This document shows positions 1-9,800 of a stretch of DNA of 64,000 bases, one piece after another. The stretch is from JAWKRB01 sp041389885 (lineage in GTDB: Bacteria; Myxococcota_A; Polyangia; Polyangiales; Ga0077539). The notes beneath the pieces were generated by a model. That model saw only the letters and a list, made by a program, of their open reading frames with translations. It searched no databases and was not told the origin of the DNA. Numbering within the stretch: the stretch's first letter is position 1; the number at the start of each line of letters is the position of its first letter. Location: contig JAWKRB010000020.1 in the NCBI GenBank assembly GCA_041389885.1, positions 89,652-153,651 of the forward strand. The letters are read 5' to 3'. The position numbers and the translations under genes are program-made.

Positions 1-746
1 CGCAAGCTCCAGCCTCTCGCCCGGGCCGTGGGGTGAGCTCGCTGAGCCTCGACGCGTCGAGGGCGAGGGCCAGCGATGCAGGTCACCGCGCCCGAGGGTG
101 ACGACGGTGGGCGCGCGGCCTCGACGCCGGCGTCGCCGCTGCCGCCATCACCCGGGCCGCGGGCCCCGCGGAGGCTCTTCGCGTGTCGTTCGACGCGACG
201 GTGCGGTGGGACGAGGTCACCCGCATGGTCGCCGAGCGCTCGCGGGCAGACGCTCACCCTCGAAGGGCACCGGGTGCTGGTGCGCGACATCCGCGCAGTG
301 CCGCACGGCCACGCGCTGATGTTCCTGGTCGACGCGCGCTTCGAAGACGGGACCTTCGCGGGGCAGACCGCGACGGTGCACCTCGCGGGGCTGCCGGTGT
401 ACGACCCCGCGCGGCGCGAGCTCACCGTGCGCGAGCTGGATTACAGCCTCGGGGACCCGCAGCGCGATGCTCGAAGTTCGGCGAGTGGTTCCTCCGCGGT
501 TCGCTGCGCGAGCAGGTCGCCGCGCAGGCGCGCTTCCCCCTCGGCGACCGCCTCGACCGCGTGCGCGCGAGCGCCAGCGGGCGCGCTGAGCCGCGAGCTC
601 GCGCCGGGCACGCGCATGGAGGGCTCCCTCGGCGACGTGCGCCCCGAGGAACCCTACGTCACCCCCGAGGGCGTGACCCTGCAGGTCGTCGCCGAGGGCC
701 GCGTCTCGGTGCCGACCTCGCGGCGATCACGCCTCGGGCGCGGTAG
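1..746 (+). CDS. DUF4403-family protein, C-terminal part (5' end outside window, frameshifted)
   Basis: This is the C-terminal half of a secreted or membrane-associated protein resembling DUF4403, a family of unknown function found in envelopes of Gram-negative bacteria. Readable blocks are FDATVRWDEVTRMVAERS (from about 186), a beta-rich block around GHALMFLVDARFEDG (about 310-440), FGEWFLRGSLREQV (about 473-520) and EGVTLQVVAEGRVSV (about 668-713). The protein ends DLAAITPRAR at 746. These blocks lie in two alternating frames, so at least four single-base indels are needed within 550 bases. The stop overlaps by 20 bases the stop of the convergent minus-strand gene. No start is visible, so the gene begins to the left of the window. 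The family call rests on the pattern of alternating beta strands and the position of the conserved blocks, not on an alignment. Confidence 0.55.
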
Positions 747-2128
747 CGCTCGCTTCGGGCTTCTGCTCGGCCTTGGTGACGTCGTCGCGCTCCTTGAGCA
801 GCGAGGCGAGCCAGATCGCCAGCTCGCGTCGGCGTCGCGCGTAGGTCGCGCGGGCCGACCTCGCCCGCGTCGCGCAGCCTCGCGGTACTCTCGCGCCTCG
901 GCGAGCACGGTCGCGCTCGGCGTCGAGGAGGCCAGCGTGCGCCCCCGCGCTTGCGCCCGCGCCCGAGGGTCATCGCGAGCGCCGAAGACACCAGCAGCGC
1001 CGCCGCCGCCGACGCCGCCGTGCGCATCGGGCCGGCGGCCCGCGAGATCCCCGAGGCTCACCCGCACCGAGGTGAGCGCGGGGTCCTTGAGCCGACGCTC
1101 GAGCCCCGTGACCAGGATCCGGTCGCGCGGCCTGTTAACGCCGCAGGCATCCCCGCGACGAGAGGGTGAGCCCGGGGGGCCCTCGGAGGCCACCGTCCGC
1201 GCTCACCACGGGCAGCGGCAGCCCGGCCTCGAAGGTGAAGTCTCCCCCGTGCAGCCAGGCTGGTACTGAAACACCACCTCGAGCGGCGCCTCGGTGGTGG
1301 GCGCGAGGGCGCCGCGCAGCACGGCGTAGTCTCCCTCCGACTCCAGGCGTCGGCCATCATGGGCGGCGTCTGAGAAGGCAGTGAAGCCTCGCGGAGGCGA
1401 AAGCGAACATGGGTATCCGGCGGCGCGAGGCGCGGGGCCGGCGGTGCCCCCGCCGATCGACATCGCCGTAGGGTTCACGATCCTCATGCGCTGCACGACG
1501 GTGAGTCGCTCATCGCGAAAGTGCAGCTCGAAGCGCGTCCCAGAGCAGCGTGCCGCGCGGGGTCTCGGCTCACGTCGTAGCGCACGAGCTGGGCGCGGGC
1601 GCCGCGGCGCAGGGAGAGCGCTGGAAAGGGCGGGGCCGAAGCGCGCGCCGTCGCGCTCGGTGCTGACGCGGTAGGCCACCTCCTGCCCCGTGGCGAGGCG
1701 CTCAAAGCACGACGCCGTTGGGGCTCGCGCGCCGCTCTGCCCGCGGGGGCCGGGCTCGCCGCCGCGCATCTGCCCGAGCCGCACCATCGCCTCGGGGACG
1801 GGGTTGCCCTGCGCGTCGACCACCTGCACGACGAGCTCCCCCGGCGGCACGTCGTCGCGCTCCTCGACCTGCGCGCGCGGGAACTCGGCGCGGTGAATCT
1901 CTGGCGTCCCCTGCGGCGCGGCGTCGCCCTTCGTCGGGGGGTGCCCCGGCGGCAGCCCGGTCGCGGGGTGGCCCGGGGCGTGCCATCGCGGGGTGCCCCG
2001 GCGGCAGCGGCGCCAGGGGTCGACGAGGCCGGGCGCAGAATCGCCCTGCACCGCAGCGTCTTGCGCGTAGAGCGGCGCCGCCGTGAGGAGCAGCGCCAGG
2101 GTCAGCACTTGAGGTCACGCGTTCGCAT
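727..2128 (-). CDS. Secreted carboxypeptidase-regulatory-like membrane-anchored protein (frameshifted)
   Basis: The product is a probable exported envelope protein with a signal peptide (LTLALLLTAAPLYAQ), a beta-sandwich carboxypeptidase-regulatory-like segment (ELVVQVVDAQGNPVPEAMVR, about 1790-1850), a further beta region (RFELHFRDERLTVVQRMR, about 1485-1540), a membrane segment (AASAAAALLVSSALAMTL, about 965-1020) and a basic cytoplasmic tail (WLASLLKERDDVTKAEQK) ending at 727. ATG 2128 is chosen because a GAGGAGG ribosome site lies 6 nt upstream. The signal peptide follows only after a +1 shift near 2108, and the frame changes again near 1640, 1560, 1250 and between 730 and 1030. The gene follows the ccmF cluster on the same strand, so a role linked to haem-protein maturation or an electron-transfer complex is possible but unproven. 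The indels may be sequencing errors. Confidence 0.5.
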
Positions 2129-2134
2129 CGGTCG

Positions 2135-2141
2135 CCTCCTC
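2135..2141 (-). promoter_or_regulatory. Strong Shine-Dalgarno site GAGGAGG
   Basis: Reads GAGGAGG on the minus strand, 6 nt before ATG 2128. It fixes the start of the carboxypeptidase-regulatory-like gene even though the frame breaks a few codons later. Confidence 0.7.
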
Positions 2142-2156
2142 GCGCACGCGCGCGCT

Positions 2157-2732
2157 TTATCGCTTGCAGAACACCGCGTCGTCGTCGTTCGTCGTGCCGC
2201 ACGCCTCGCACGCCCTGCCGTCTCGCGCCGCGGCGCGGGAGCCGGCGGCGGCTCGGGCCGCCTCGGGCTCGGCCTCGCCGAGGGCGCCGCGCTCGGCCTT
2301 GTCGAGGAGGGCCTCGGCGGCGTCGCGCCAGGCCGTCACGCCCACGTCGATGCTCGCCAGGGCCTCCTAGGCCTCGGCGCGGTAGCGCGCCTCGAGCTCG
2401 GCGTAGTCGTCCTCGCCGAGGCGGCCGATGGAGCGCTCGAAGGCGATGTCCTTGAGCGCGCGCAGGGCCGAGTTCTTTCGGGCCTCGACGGCGGCGAGGC
2501 GCGAGGCCTCGTCCTCCTCTTCTTCGACGGGCGCCGAGGGGTCGATGAGGCTGCGCAGCGACTCCCAGAACAGCAGCACGGCCGACGCGAGCAGCGCGAA
2601 GGCCAGCCACAGCGCCACCGTCGCCGCGCCGCGGACGACCCCGAGGGGGATCGCCACGAGCACCGCGACGCCGAGCACCGCCCAGGGGATGAAGCGCGCC
2701 AGGGGCTCTCTCTCTTGCGTCGTGTCGCTCAC
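2157..2732 (-). CDS. CcmF-linked two-TM zinc-ribbon protein interrupted by an in-frame TAG
   Basis: A small membrane protein encoded directly after ccmF. GTG 2732 overlaps the ccmF stop (GTGA), implying translational coupling. Residues about 13-55 contain two hydrophobic segments (WAVLGVAVLVAIPLGVV and TVALWLAFALLASAVLLFW). They are followed by an acidic stretch and a helical region (KNSALRALKDIAFERSIGRL). An amber codon at 2367-2369 follows AEA and would end the protein at 121 residues. The same frame continues without another stop for 69 codons (EALASIDVGVTAWRDAAEALL) to a C-terminal half-zinc-ribbon (CEACGTTNDDDAVFC) ending at 2157. The natural product is therefore probably about 191 residues, with TAG either a substitution (for example GAG to TAG) or a base-call error. 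The role is inferred from position: CcmH/CcmI-like help in cytochrome c maturation. Confidence 0.6.
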
Positions 2733-4876
2733 GCGGCCTCCTCCTCGCGCGCGGCGTCTGCGGCGCGCCGGGCGCGCATCGCGGCCTCGGCCGCCCGCGA
2801 CGCGTCGGGCCACATCGCCACCATCACCCCGAGGACCATCACCACGCCGCCGATCCAGATCCACACGGTGAGCGGGTTGACGAAGGCCTTGAAGTGCCCG
2901 ACGCGGGTCTCGGGGTCGATGGAGGCCATGACCACGTAGAGGTCCTCGCGCAGGCCCGAGGTGATGCTCACCTCGGTGGTGGGCATCTCCTGCCGCGCCG
3001 TGTAGATGAAGCGCGCCGGGGAGATTCGCGCGAGCTCGCGCCCGCCGCGGAACACCGTGAGCTTCCCGTGCACCTCGCGGCGGTTGGGGTTGCGCAGCAT
3101 CTCCGGGCGGTCGTAGCGCAGCTCGTAGCGGCCCAGGGAGAAGCGCTCGCCGGGCCGCAGCGTGGCCTCGGCCTCGGTGCGGTACGCCGCGCCCAGAAAG
3201 CCCAGCATCATCAGCGCGAAGCCGATGTGCACGATGTACCCGCCGTAGCGCCGTCGGTTGCGCGACACCAGCCGCGTGAGCGCGACGGGGGCCGACTCGG
3301 CGCGGCTGCGCATGCGCGCCCGGGCGCCGCGCCAGAACTCCTGCATGAGCGCCGCGAGGTTGAACGCGAAGAGCGAGGTCGCGACGGCGGGGAGGTGCCC
3401 GTCGACCCAGGCCAGCGTGCGGCCGACGTTCACCGGGCCGAGGAGCCACACGGTCGTCACGTTGTCGTAGATCGGGTCGATGTGGATCACGGCGGGGAAG
3501 CCCAGCCGACGCCCGAAGGCGACGTGCGCGGCGAGGGCGGCGCCCGCGGCCACCAGGGGACCGCGAAAGGCCTCGCCGAGGAGCTTGGGCGTGCCCTTGC
3601 GCCAGGGCGTGAGGGTGCCGACGCCCACGAGCGCGAAGAGCACCATCGCCGCGGGGGCGAGCCACGCGTTGTAGAAGCTCGCGCCGACGGTGAGGCGCGC
3701 GTCCCAGAGCCACTCGTTGATCTTGGGCCAGGTCGTGGCGAGGGCGATGAACACGCAGATGCCCAGGAGCAGCCAGTTGTTCGCGACGAACATGGCCTCG
3801 CGGCTGAGCACGGCGTCGAAGTGCACCGGGCGGCGCAGCCTGGGCAGGCGCCAGATCACCAGCGCGAGGGAGGCCACGATGAGCCCGCCCATGTACCAGA
3901 CGAAGTAGATCCCGATCTCGCTCTGCGCGAAGGAGTGCACCGACGAGATGAGCCCCGAGCGCGTGAGGAACGTGCCGAAGATCGTGAGGAAGAACGTGCC
4001 GAGGAGCAGCGAGACGTTCCAGACCTTGAGGATCCCCCGGCGCTCCTGGGTCATCACGGAGTGCAGGTACGCGGTGAGGGTCCACCAGGGCAGGCACGCG
4101 GCGTTCTCCACCGGGTCCCAGGCCCAGAAGCCGCCCCAGCCGAGCTCCTCGTAGGCCCAGAGCATCCCCAGCACGTTGCCGATGGAGAGGAACATCCACG
4201 CGAAGAGCACCCAGCGCCTCGCGGCGAGGATCCACTCTTCATCCAGGCGCCCGGAGATCAGCGCGGCGACGGCGAAGGCGAAGGGCACCGCGCAGCCCAC
4301 GAAGCCCGTGTAGAGGCTCGGGGGGTGGATCGCCATGTAGAAGTTCTGCAGCTGGGGGTTGAGCCCCTCGCCGTCGACCGGAGGCACGCCGAAGCTCGCG
4401 GCGAAGGGGTTGGCCGCGAAGGCCATGAGCACCCCGAAGAACATGATCACGCTCATCAGCGCGGCGATCACCCACGGCGCCAGCTCTCGGTGCCGCGCCT
4501 TGAGCCACAGCACGCAGGCCGAGGTGTAGAGCGAGAGCAGAAAGGTCCACCACAGCAGCGAGCCGTCTTGCCCGCCCCACAGCGCCGACACGAGGTAGGC
4601 GAAGGGCATCGAACGGTCGCTGTAGTGCGCGACGTACCGGATCCTGAAGTCGTGCGACAAGAAGCCGTACAGCAGCAGGAGGACGTCGAGTCCGATGAGG
4701 GCGCAGGTGCCGAGCGCGGCGAGGCGCGCGGCGCGGAGCAGTCGGGGTGCGGCGCCGCGATGGTCTACGCCCGCCATCACCGCGAGGGCGAAGGCCCCGG
4801 CCGCGGTGACGAGGAAGGTGTAGAGCACGCCGGTGCCGAACGCAGGAACGCCCGCGTCGAATTGTGCCGGTTCCAT
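2729..4876 (-). CDS. ccmF: Cytochrome c-type biogenesis protein CcmF
   Basis: CcmF is the large inner-membrane subunit of the System I haem lyase, which ligates haem to CXXCH apocytochromes in the periplasm together with CcmH. The 715-residue product is about the usual length or slightly longer. Key signatures are WGGQDGS near residue 100, the tryptophan-rich WWD motif WGGFWAWDPVENAACLPWW near residue 250, the TFLTRSGLISSVHSF block near 315, and many transmembrane helices. A periplasmic beta domain follows about residue 540 (FSLGRYELRYDRPE). The gene is transcribed away from the HU-like gene and coupled to the zinc-ribbon gene. The start at 4876 is supported by a TAGGTT box 10 nt upstream. 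No other ccm gene lies in the window. Cytochrome-like lipoproteins with non-canonical CX4CH and CX3CH motifs occur at 59.8-63.3 kb. Confidence 0.93.
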   Translation of the reverse strand: MEPAQFDAGVPAFGTGVLYTFLVTAAGAFALAVMAGVDHRGAAPRLLRAARLAALGTCALIGLDVLLLLYGFLSHDFRIRYVAHYSDRSMPFAYLVSALWGGQDGSLLWWTFLLSLYTSACVLWLKARHRELAPWVIAALMSVIMFFGVLMAFAANPFAASFGVPPVDGEGLNPQLQNFYMAIHPPSLYTGFVGCAVPFAFAVAALISGRLDEEWILAARRWVLFAWMFLSIGNVLGMLWAYEELGWGGFWAWDPVENAACLPWWTLTAYLHSVMTQERRGILKVWNVSLLLGTFFLTIFGTFLTRSGLISSVHSFAQSEIGIYFVWYMGGLIVASLALVIWRLPRLRRPVHFDAVLSREAMFVANNWLLLGICVFIALATTWPKINEWLWDARLTVGASFYNAWLAPAAMVLFALVGVGTLTPWRKGTPKLLGEAFRGPLVAAGAALAAHVAFGRRLGFPAVIHIDPIYDNVTTVWLLGPVNVGRTLAWVDGHLPAVATSLFAFNLAALMQEFWRGARARMRSRAESAPVALTRLVSRNRRRYGGYIVHIGFALMMLGFLGAAYRTEAEATLRPGERFSLGRYELRYDRPEMLRNPNRREVHGKLTVFRGGRELARISPARFIYTARQEMPTTEVSITSGLREDLYVVMASIDPETRVGHFKAFVNPLTVWIWIGGVVMVLGVMVAMWPDASRAAEAAMRARRAADAAREEEAA

Positions 4877-4886
4877 GAGTGCGTGG

Positions 4887-4892
4887 AACCTA
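4887..4892 (-). promoter_or_regulatory. Putative -10 box TAGGTT of ccmF
   Basis: TANNNT hexamer ending 10 nt before ATG 4876. It would give a leaderless or nearly leaderless mRNA. No clear -35 box is visible. Confidence 0.45.
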
Positions 4893-4942
4893 CGGGCGCC
4901 GGGGTGCGGCGGTCAATCACGCGCTGCGTGATGGACCGAAGC

Positions 4943-5251
4943 TCAGCCGGTCGACTTGCGCTTCTTCGGGGTGTTCAGCGAGGCCTTGAGGGCCTTGGCC
5001 GACTTGAAGCGCACCGTGTTCGACGGCGGCACCGGGATCGCCTCGCCGGTCTTGAGGTTGCGCGCGGTGCGCGCCGCCCGGGGCTTCACCGAGAAGGTGC
5101 CGAAGCCCCCCAGGCGGATCGACTCGCCCTTCTTCAACCCGGCCACGATGGTGGCGATGAGGTCGTTCACGAACGCCGTGGCTGCGCGGCGCGTGAGCTC
5201 GGGGTGAGCGCCCAGGAGATCGTCCACCAGATCACGTCGGCTGATCGTCAT
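4943..5251 (-). CDS. HU/IHF-family nucleoid DNA-binding protein
   Basis: A 102-residue member of the HU/IHF family, which bends DNA as a homo- or heterodimer. It starts MTISRRDLVDDLLGAHPELT. The dimer core has FVNDLIATIVAGLKKGESIRL, then GFGTFSVKPRAARTARN and GEAIPVPPSNTVRFKSAKAL, which match the beta-arm with its conserved R-x-x-R-N-P-x-T-G-like region (here ARTARNLKTGEAI) and the C-terminal helix. A short basic tail (KKRKSTG) extends beyond the fold, as in several myxobacterial HU proteins. ATG 5251 is the only sensible start. A TAGGAT/GATACT box lies just upstream. The gene is monocistronic between convergent and divergent neighbours. HU versus IHF cannot be decided by eye. Confidence 0.93.
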   Translation of the reverse strand: MTISRRDLVDDLLGAHPELTRRAATAFVNDLIATIVAGLKKGESIRLGGFGTFSVKPRAARTARNLKTGEAIPVPPSNTVRFKSAKALKASLNTPKKRKSTG

Positions 5252-5261
5252 GCGGCGCAGT

Positions 5262-5267
5262 ATCCTA
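5262..5267 (-). promoter_or_regulatory. Putative -10 box TAGGAT of the HU-like gene
   Basis: TAGGAT ends 10 nt before ATG 5251. The overlapping GATACT ends 7 nt before. Either placement predicts a very short or absent leader. Confidence 0.45.
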
Positions 5268-5377
5268 CGAGCGTTCGACGCCGAAAAGACCTTTCGACGC
5301 GGAGCGCACCCCGCCGGGGTCCCCCCCCTGCGCGAGGTCATGCCGCGCGATGCTTGCCGCGGCTCCCCCGACGTGAT

Positions 5378-5383
5378 TAGGGT
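5378..5383 (+). promoter_or_regulatory. Putative -10 box TAGGGT of the MATE gene
   Basis: TAGGGT lies 27 nt before GTG 5411, giving a leader of roughly 20 nt. This is longer than for most other boxes in the window, so it is the weaker case. Confidence 0.3.
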
Positions 5384-5410
5384 TCGCGCCCCCGAAAGGC
5401 GCAACGAGCA

Positions 5411-6823
5411 GTGGTGACGCAAGACAAGGATGCGGGGCGCGCGACGTTCCTCGACGTTGACAAGGCCCGGCAGATCCTGCGCCTCGCGGCGCCGGTGATC
5501 CTCGCGATGCTCACGCAGACCGGGGTGAACGTGGTCGACACGTACTTCATCGGCCAGCTCCCGAGAGAGGTCGCGGTCGACGGACAGTTCGCGCTCACCC
5601 CGTCGCTGATGTTCCTGTGGGCGGTGGGGGGATTCTTGTCGGCGATCTCGGTGGGCACGCAGTCGACCACCGCGCGGCGCTTCGGCGAGGGCAAGCACGA
5701 GGAGGCCGGCTCCGTGCTCCCCAACGCCGTGGTCGTCGCCCTCGTCGGCGGCGCCATCGGCACCGTCGTGGGCTGGTTCCTGCTGCCGTCGGCGTTTCGC
5801 CTGCTCTCGTCGAACGAGAACGTCGTGCGGCTGGGCACGGGCTACGCGCGCTGGCGCTTCGTCGGCATCGCCTCCATGGCCGCCACCGCCGCGGTCAAGA
5901 GCTGGTACGACGGCATCGGCCGCACGCACCTGCACCTCGTCGCCGCCGTCGCGATGAACATCGTCAACGGCCTGCTGTGCTACGTGCTGATCTTCGGCCG
6001 CTGGGGCATGCCGCGCATGGAGCTCGAGGGCGCCGGCGTCGCCGCCTGCGCGTCGTCGTGGATCGGCCTGCTGGTGATGCTGGCCTTCACCCTGCGCCCC
6101 GGCGACCGCGGCGTGTACCGCTTCTACCGCCGCGCGGTGCTCTCGTGGCGAATGATGTCGAGCCTGCTGCGGCTCAGCGTGCCCGGCGGCGTCGCGACCA
6201 CCGCGGTGATGACCGGCTTTCTGCTCTTCACCCGCGTCGTCGGAAAGATCGACGACGCCGCCATCGCCGCGGGCGCGGCCGCCAGCTACAACGGCGCGGC
6301 CACCACCATCATCGTCGAGGTGCTGAGCATGACCTTCGTGACGTGCCTGGCCTTCGGCACCGCCACGGCCACCCTCGTCGGGCAGAGCCTCGGGCGCAAA
6401 GACCCCGAGGCCGCCGAGGCCTTCGGGTGGACCAGCGTGAAGATCGGCGGCGCGATCTTCGGGCTCATGGGCCTCTGGATGATGCTCAACCCCGCGGGCG
6501 TGCTCGGCGCGTTCTCCCACGAGCCCGCCGTGGTCGTCGCCGGGACCACGCCCCTGCGGATCATGGGCGCCATGGGCGCGGTGTTCTCGACGGCGATGAT
6601 CCTCACGCAGGCGCTCTTCGGCGCGGGCGAGACCCGCTACGTGATGATCGTCGAGCTGTCGCTGCACTTCTTCTGCCTCGTGCCCCTCGCGTACGTCCTC
6701 GGCATGGTCATGGGCCTGGGCCTCGTGGGGGTGTGGTCGTCGGTCGCGGTGTACGCCCTGGCCCTCGCCGGGCTGATGGTGTGGAAGTTCGCCAGCGGGA
6801 GCTGGAAGAAGCTCGTGGTGTGA
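5411..6823 (+). CDS. MATE-family multidrug/metabolite antiporter
   Basis: A 470-residue inner-membrane exporter of the MATE family, which drives efflux with Na+ or H+. About twelve hydrophobic helices are visible. The two-fold repeat typical of the family begins with RLAAPVILAMLTQTGVNVVD and repeats with LLRLSVPGGVATTAVMTGFL near residue 250. The TYFIGQLP segment and the GVAACASSWIG block match common MATE positions. The N-terminus is a short polar segment starting at GTG 5411 (MVTQDKDAG); a second GTG follows immediately. The substrate cannot be inferred. The following TPR/HEAT gene starts 27 bases downstream with its own -10-like box, so co-transcription is possible but not required. Confidence 0.9.
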   Translation: MVTQDKDAGRATFLDVDKARQILRLAAPVILAMLTQTGVNVVDTYFIGQLPREVAVDGQFALTPSLMFLWAVGGFLSAISVGTQSTTARRFGEGKHEEAGSVLPNAVVVALVGGAIGTVVGWFLLPSAFRLLSSNENVVRLGTGYARWRFVGIASMAATAAVKSWYDGIGRTHLHLVAAVAMNIVNGLLCYVLIFGRWGMPRMELEGAGVAACASSWIGLLVMLAFTLRPGDRGVYRFYRRAVLSWRMMSSLLRLSVPGGVATTAVMTGFLLFTRVVGKIDDAAIAAGAAASYNGAATTIIVEVLSMTFVTCLAFGTATATLVGQSLGRKDPEAAEAFGWTSVKIGGAIFGLMGLWMMLNPAGVLGAFSHEPAVVVAGTTPLRIMGAMGAVFSTAMILTQALFGAGETRYVMIVELSLHFFCLVPLAYVLGMVMGLGLVGVWSSVAVYALALAGLMVWKFASGSWKKLVV

Positions 6824-6837
6824 GCGCCGCGGGGCGC

Positions 6838-6843
6838 TATCGT
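6838..6843 (+). promoter_or_regulatory. Putative -10 box TATCGT of the TPR/HEAT gene
   Basis: TATCGT ends 6 nt before ATG 6850, so transcription would begin at or next to the A of the start codon. No Shine-Dalgarno sequence is present. Confidence 0.5.
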
Positions 6844-6849
6844 GCCCGC

Positions 6850-9800
6850 ATGCGCCTCGCGCTGATCCTCGCCGCCGGCCTCCTCGCCGCGCCCACCGTA
6901 CACGCCCAGGACTGGGGCGACGGCCCCGCGCGCCCGACGCGCCCCAGGCGCCCGACGCGACCGCGGCCCCCCGCGCGCCCGCGGCCTCCGACGACGACGG
7001 CCACGCCCCCCTCGCCCGCCGCCGCCCACGACCGCCGCGACCGCGCCGTGGCGCACCTGCTCGACGCGCTGCTGCGCAACACCGCCGACGCGCCGGCGAT
7101 GCTCCCGGTGCTCACGCGCATGGTCCGCGAGCGCGACGGCCACCTCGACGGGCTCCTCGCGGACCTCCGCGCCCGCGCCGAGGCCGCGCCACCCAGCGCC
7201 GCGGCGACCTTTCTCCTCGGCGAGCTCATGCGGCAGGAGGGCCGCCTCGAAGACGCCCTCGCGCGGCTCCGCGCGGCCGCCGCCCTCGCGCCGCAAGACC
7301 CCGCGCCCCGGCGCAGCCTCGGCGAGCTGCACCGGCAGATGGACCACCGCGCCGAGGCCCTCGAGCACCTCACCGCCGCGCTCTCGCTCACCCGCGACCG
7401 CAGCGCGCAGGCCGACATCCTCCGGGCCCTCGTGGCGCTCTCGGTGGCCGGGGGCGACGTCGCCCAGGCGCGCGCGCACCACGCGCGGCTGACCGCGCTC
7501 TTCCCCGGCTCGGCGGCGGTGCGGCGCGAGCTCGCCGACGCGCTCATGGGGCAGCGGCTCTACCGCGAGGCCGCGACCGAATTCGAGTCCCTCACCCGCG
7601 CGCTCGCGGGCGACAACCGCGTGCTCCCCGCGAGCCTCAGGGACCTCGGGCGCGCGCAGCTCCGCGCGGGCGACGCCGACGCCGCGCTCGCGGCGCTCCG
7701 TCGCGCGCTGCGCCTCGTGGGCGCAGACGCGGGCGTGCGCCGCGAGCTCTACGACGAGGTCACCGAGATCTACACCCAGCGCAACGCGCTCGACGAGTGG
7801 ATCACCCAGCTCCAGACCCGCGAGCCCGCCAGCCGCGAGCGCTGGATGCTCCTCGGGCGACTCCTCGCCGGGCGCGGGCGCATCGACGAGGCCATCGCGG
7901 CGACGCGACGCGCGGTCGACCTGCGCCCCGCGGACGTCGACGGGCACATCGCGCTGATCCAGCTCCTCACGCAGGCCGCGCGCCTCGACGAGCTCCTCGC
8001 GGCGAGACGTCGCCTCGTCGCCGCGGCCCCGCGCACGCCGCAGTACGTGACCGACCTCGCCGACGACCTGCTCCGCTCCGGGCGGCGCGCCGAGGCGCTG
8101 CAGCTCCTCGCGCAGGCGAGCGCCCGCGCGGGGAGCGACTCGGAGGTGCACGAGCGCCTCGCGCAGGCCTACGCGCGCCTCGGCGAGCAGCGCCTCGCGC
8201 TGCGCGAGACCGAGCTCATGGCCCGCGCCGCGCCCGACGACCCCGACGCCCTCGAGGCCCTCGGCGAGCGCTACCTCGAGCAGGGCGACGAGGCCCGCGC
8301 GATGTCGACCTGGGCGCGCATTCGAGACGGCGCGCGCGACCGCGGGCGCGGGCTCGCGGCGCTGGCCGAGGTCTACGCGCGGCACGACAGGCTCAACGAG
8401 GCCCTGGCCACGTTTCGGGAGGCCCTGGCGATCCGCGGCGATCAGCTCGACTGGCACAAGGGCCTCGCCATCGTGCAGGAGCGCCTGCGGCTCCTCGACG
8501 ACGCCGTCGCGTCGTGGCGCCGGGTGCTCGAGCTCGCCTCGGGGCAGCGGGAGCTGCAGCGGGAGGCGCGCAGCCGCATCGTGAACCTCTGGCACGTGCA
8601 GGGGCGGCTGCCGTCGATGATCGCGGGGCTGCAGCGCGCGTTTCACGCGACCCCGCCCGACGCCGAGGCGGGCAGGGACCTCGCCGAGGCGCTCGCGCGG
8701 CTGCGGCGCAACGACGAGGCCGAGGCGGTGCTCAACGAGCTCGCCGCGACCGACCCGAACGACGTGCCGACCCTCGTCACGCTCGAGCGCGTGCGCACCC
8801 AGCGCGGTGACCTCGACGGCGCGATGGAGGCGCTGCGGACCCTCGTGCGCGTCGACGCGCGCAACGCCCGCGAGTGGTACCAGCGCCTCGCGGCGCACGC
8901 GCTCTCGCTCCACCGAGACGAAGAGGCCCTCGACGCCGCGGCCCACGCGGTGCGGCTCAACCCCGACGACGCGAGCGGGCACCTGCGCCTGGCCGAGCTC
9001 TACCGTGCGCGGGGCAACACCGCGTCGGCCATCGCGGCGCTGCGCCGCGCCCTCGCGCTCAACGACCGGCTCTACCCCACGTACTTTCAGCTGGCGGACC
9101 TGCACCTCGGGCGCGACGAGTCGCGCGAGGCCATCGACCTCTACCGCAGGGTGATTCGACTCGCGCAGGACGACGAGCTGGTCGCGCGCGCGGGGCGAAC
9201 CGCGGTGCAGATCGCCCTGGCGACCGACGGGGCCGAGGAGCTCGAGCGCGACCTCCTCGCCGCCTCCGCCGCGGCGCCCGCCAGGGTGGTGCTCCGCCGG
9301 CTGCTGGTGGACCTCTACCGCGGGCTCTCGCGCCCCCACGTCAACGCGCTGCGCTTCGGCGACGCGGCGGCGGCGGCGCGGGCGCGGGCGGCCCTCGCGC
9401 GATACGGCGCGGGCGCTCAAGCCCTGCTCGACACGCTGAGCGAGCCCGCGTCGCCGCAGCGAGACGCCGCCCTCGAGCTCCTGGGCCACCTCGGCAACCC
9501 CGGCGCCGCGCCCGCGCTGCTCACCCTCGCCGAGCGCGCCGACGCGTCGCTCGCGCTGCGCCGCGAGGCCCTCAGGGCCGCGGCGAGTGTTGCCGACGCG
9601 CGGGTGCTCCCGAGGCTCGTCGCCCTCTCCGCCTCCAGCGACGGGGTGCTCTCGAGCACCGCCCTGTGGGCCCTCGGGCGCGTCGCGTCCCCCGCCGCGC
9701 TCGCGGCGCTGCTGCGGGTCTTCGACGACGTCCGCAGGCCGCAGCAGCAGGCCACCGCCGCGCTGCTGCTGGCCGGGCGCAGGGAGCCCGCGGCGCGCGC

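Noticed and set aside
2894..5380. An 828-codon plus-strand frame opposite ccmF
   Set aside because: It is antisense to a gene with all CcmF signatures and its translation is His/Gly/Ala/Arg-rich without any domain. High GC leaves the opposite strand open.
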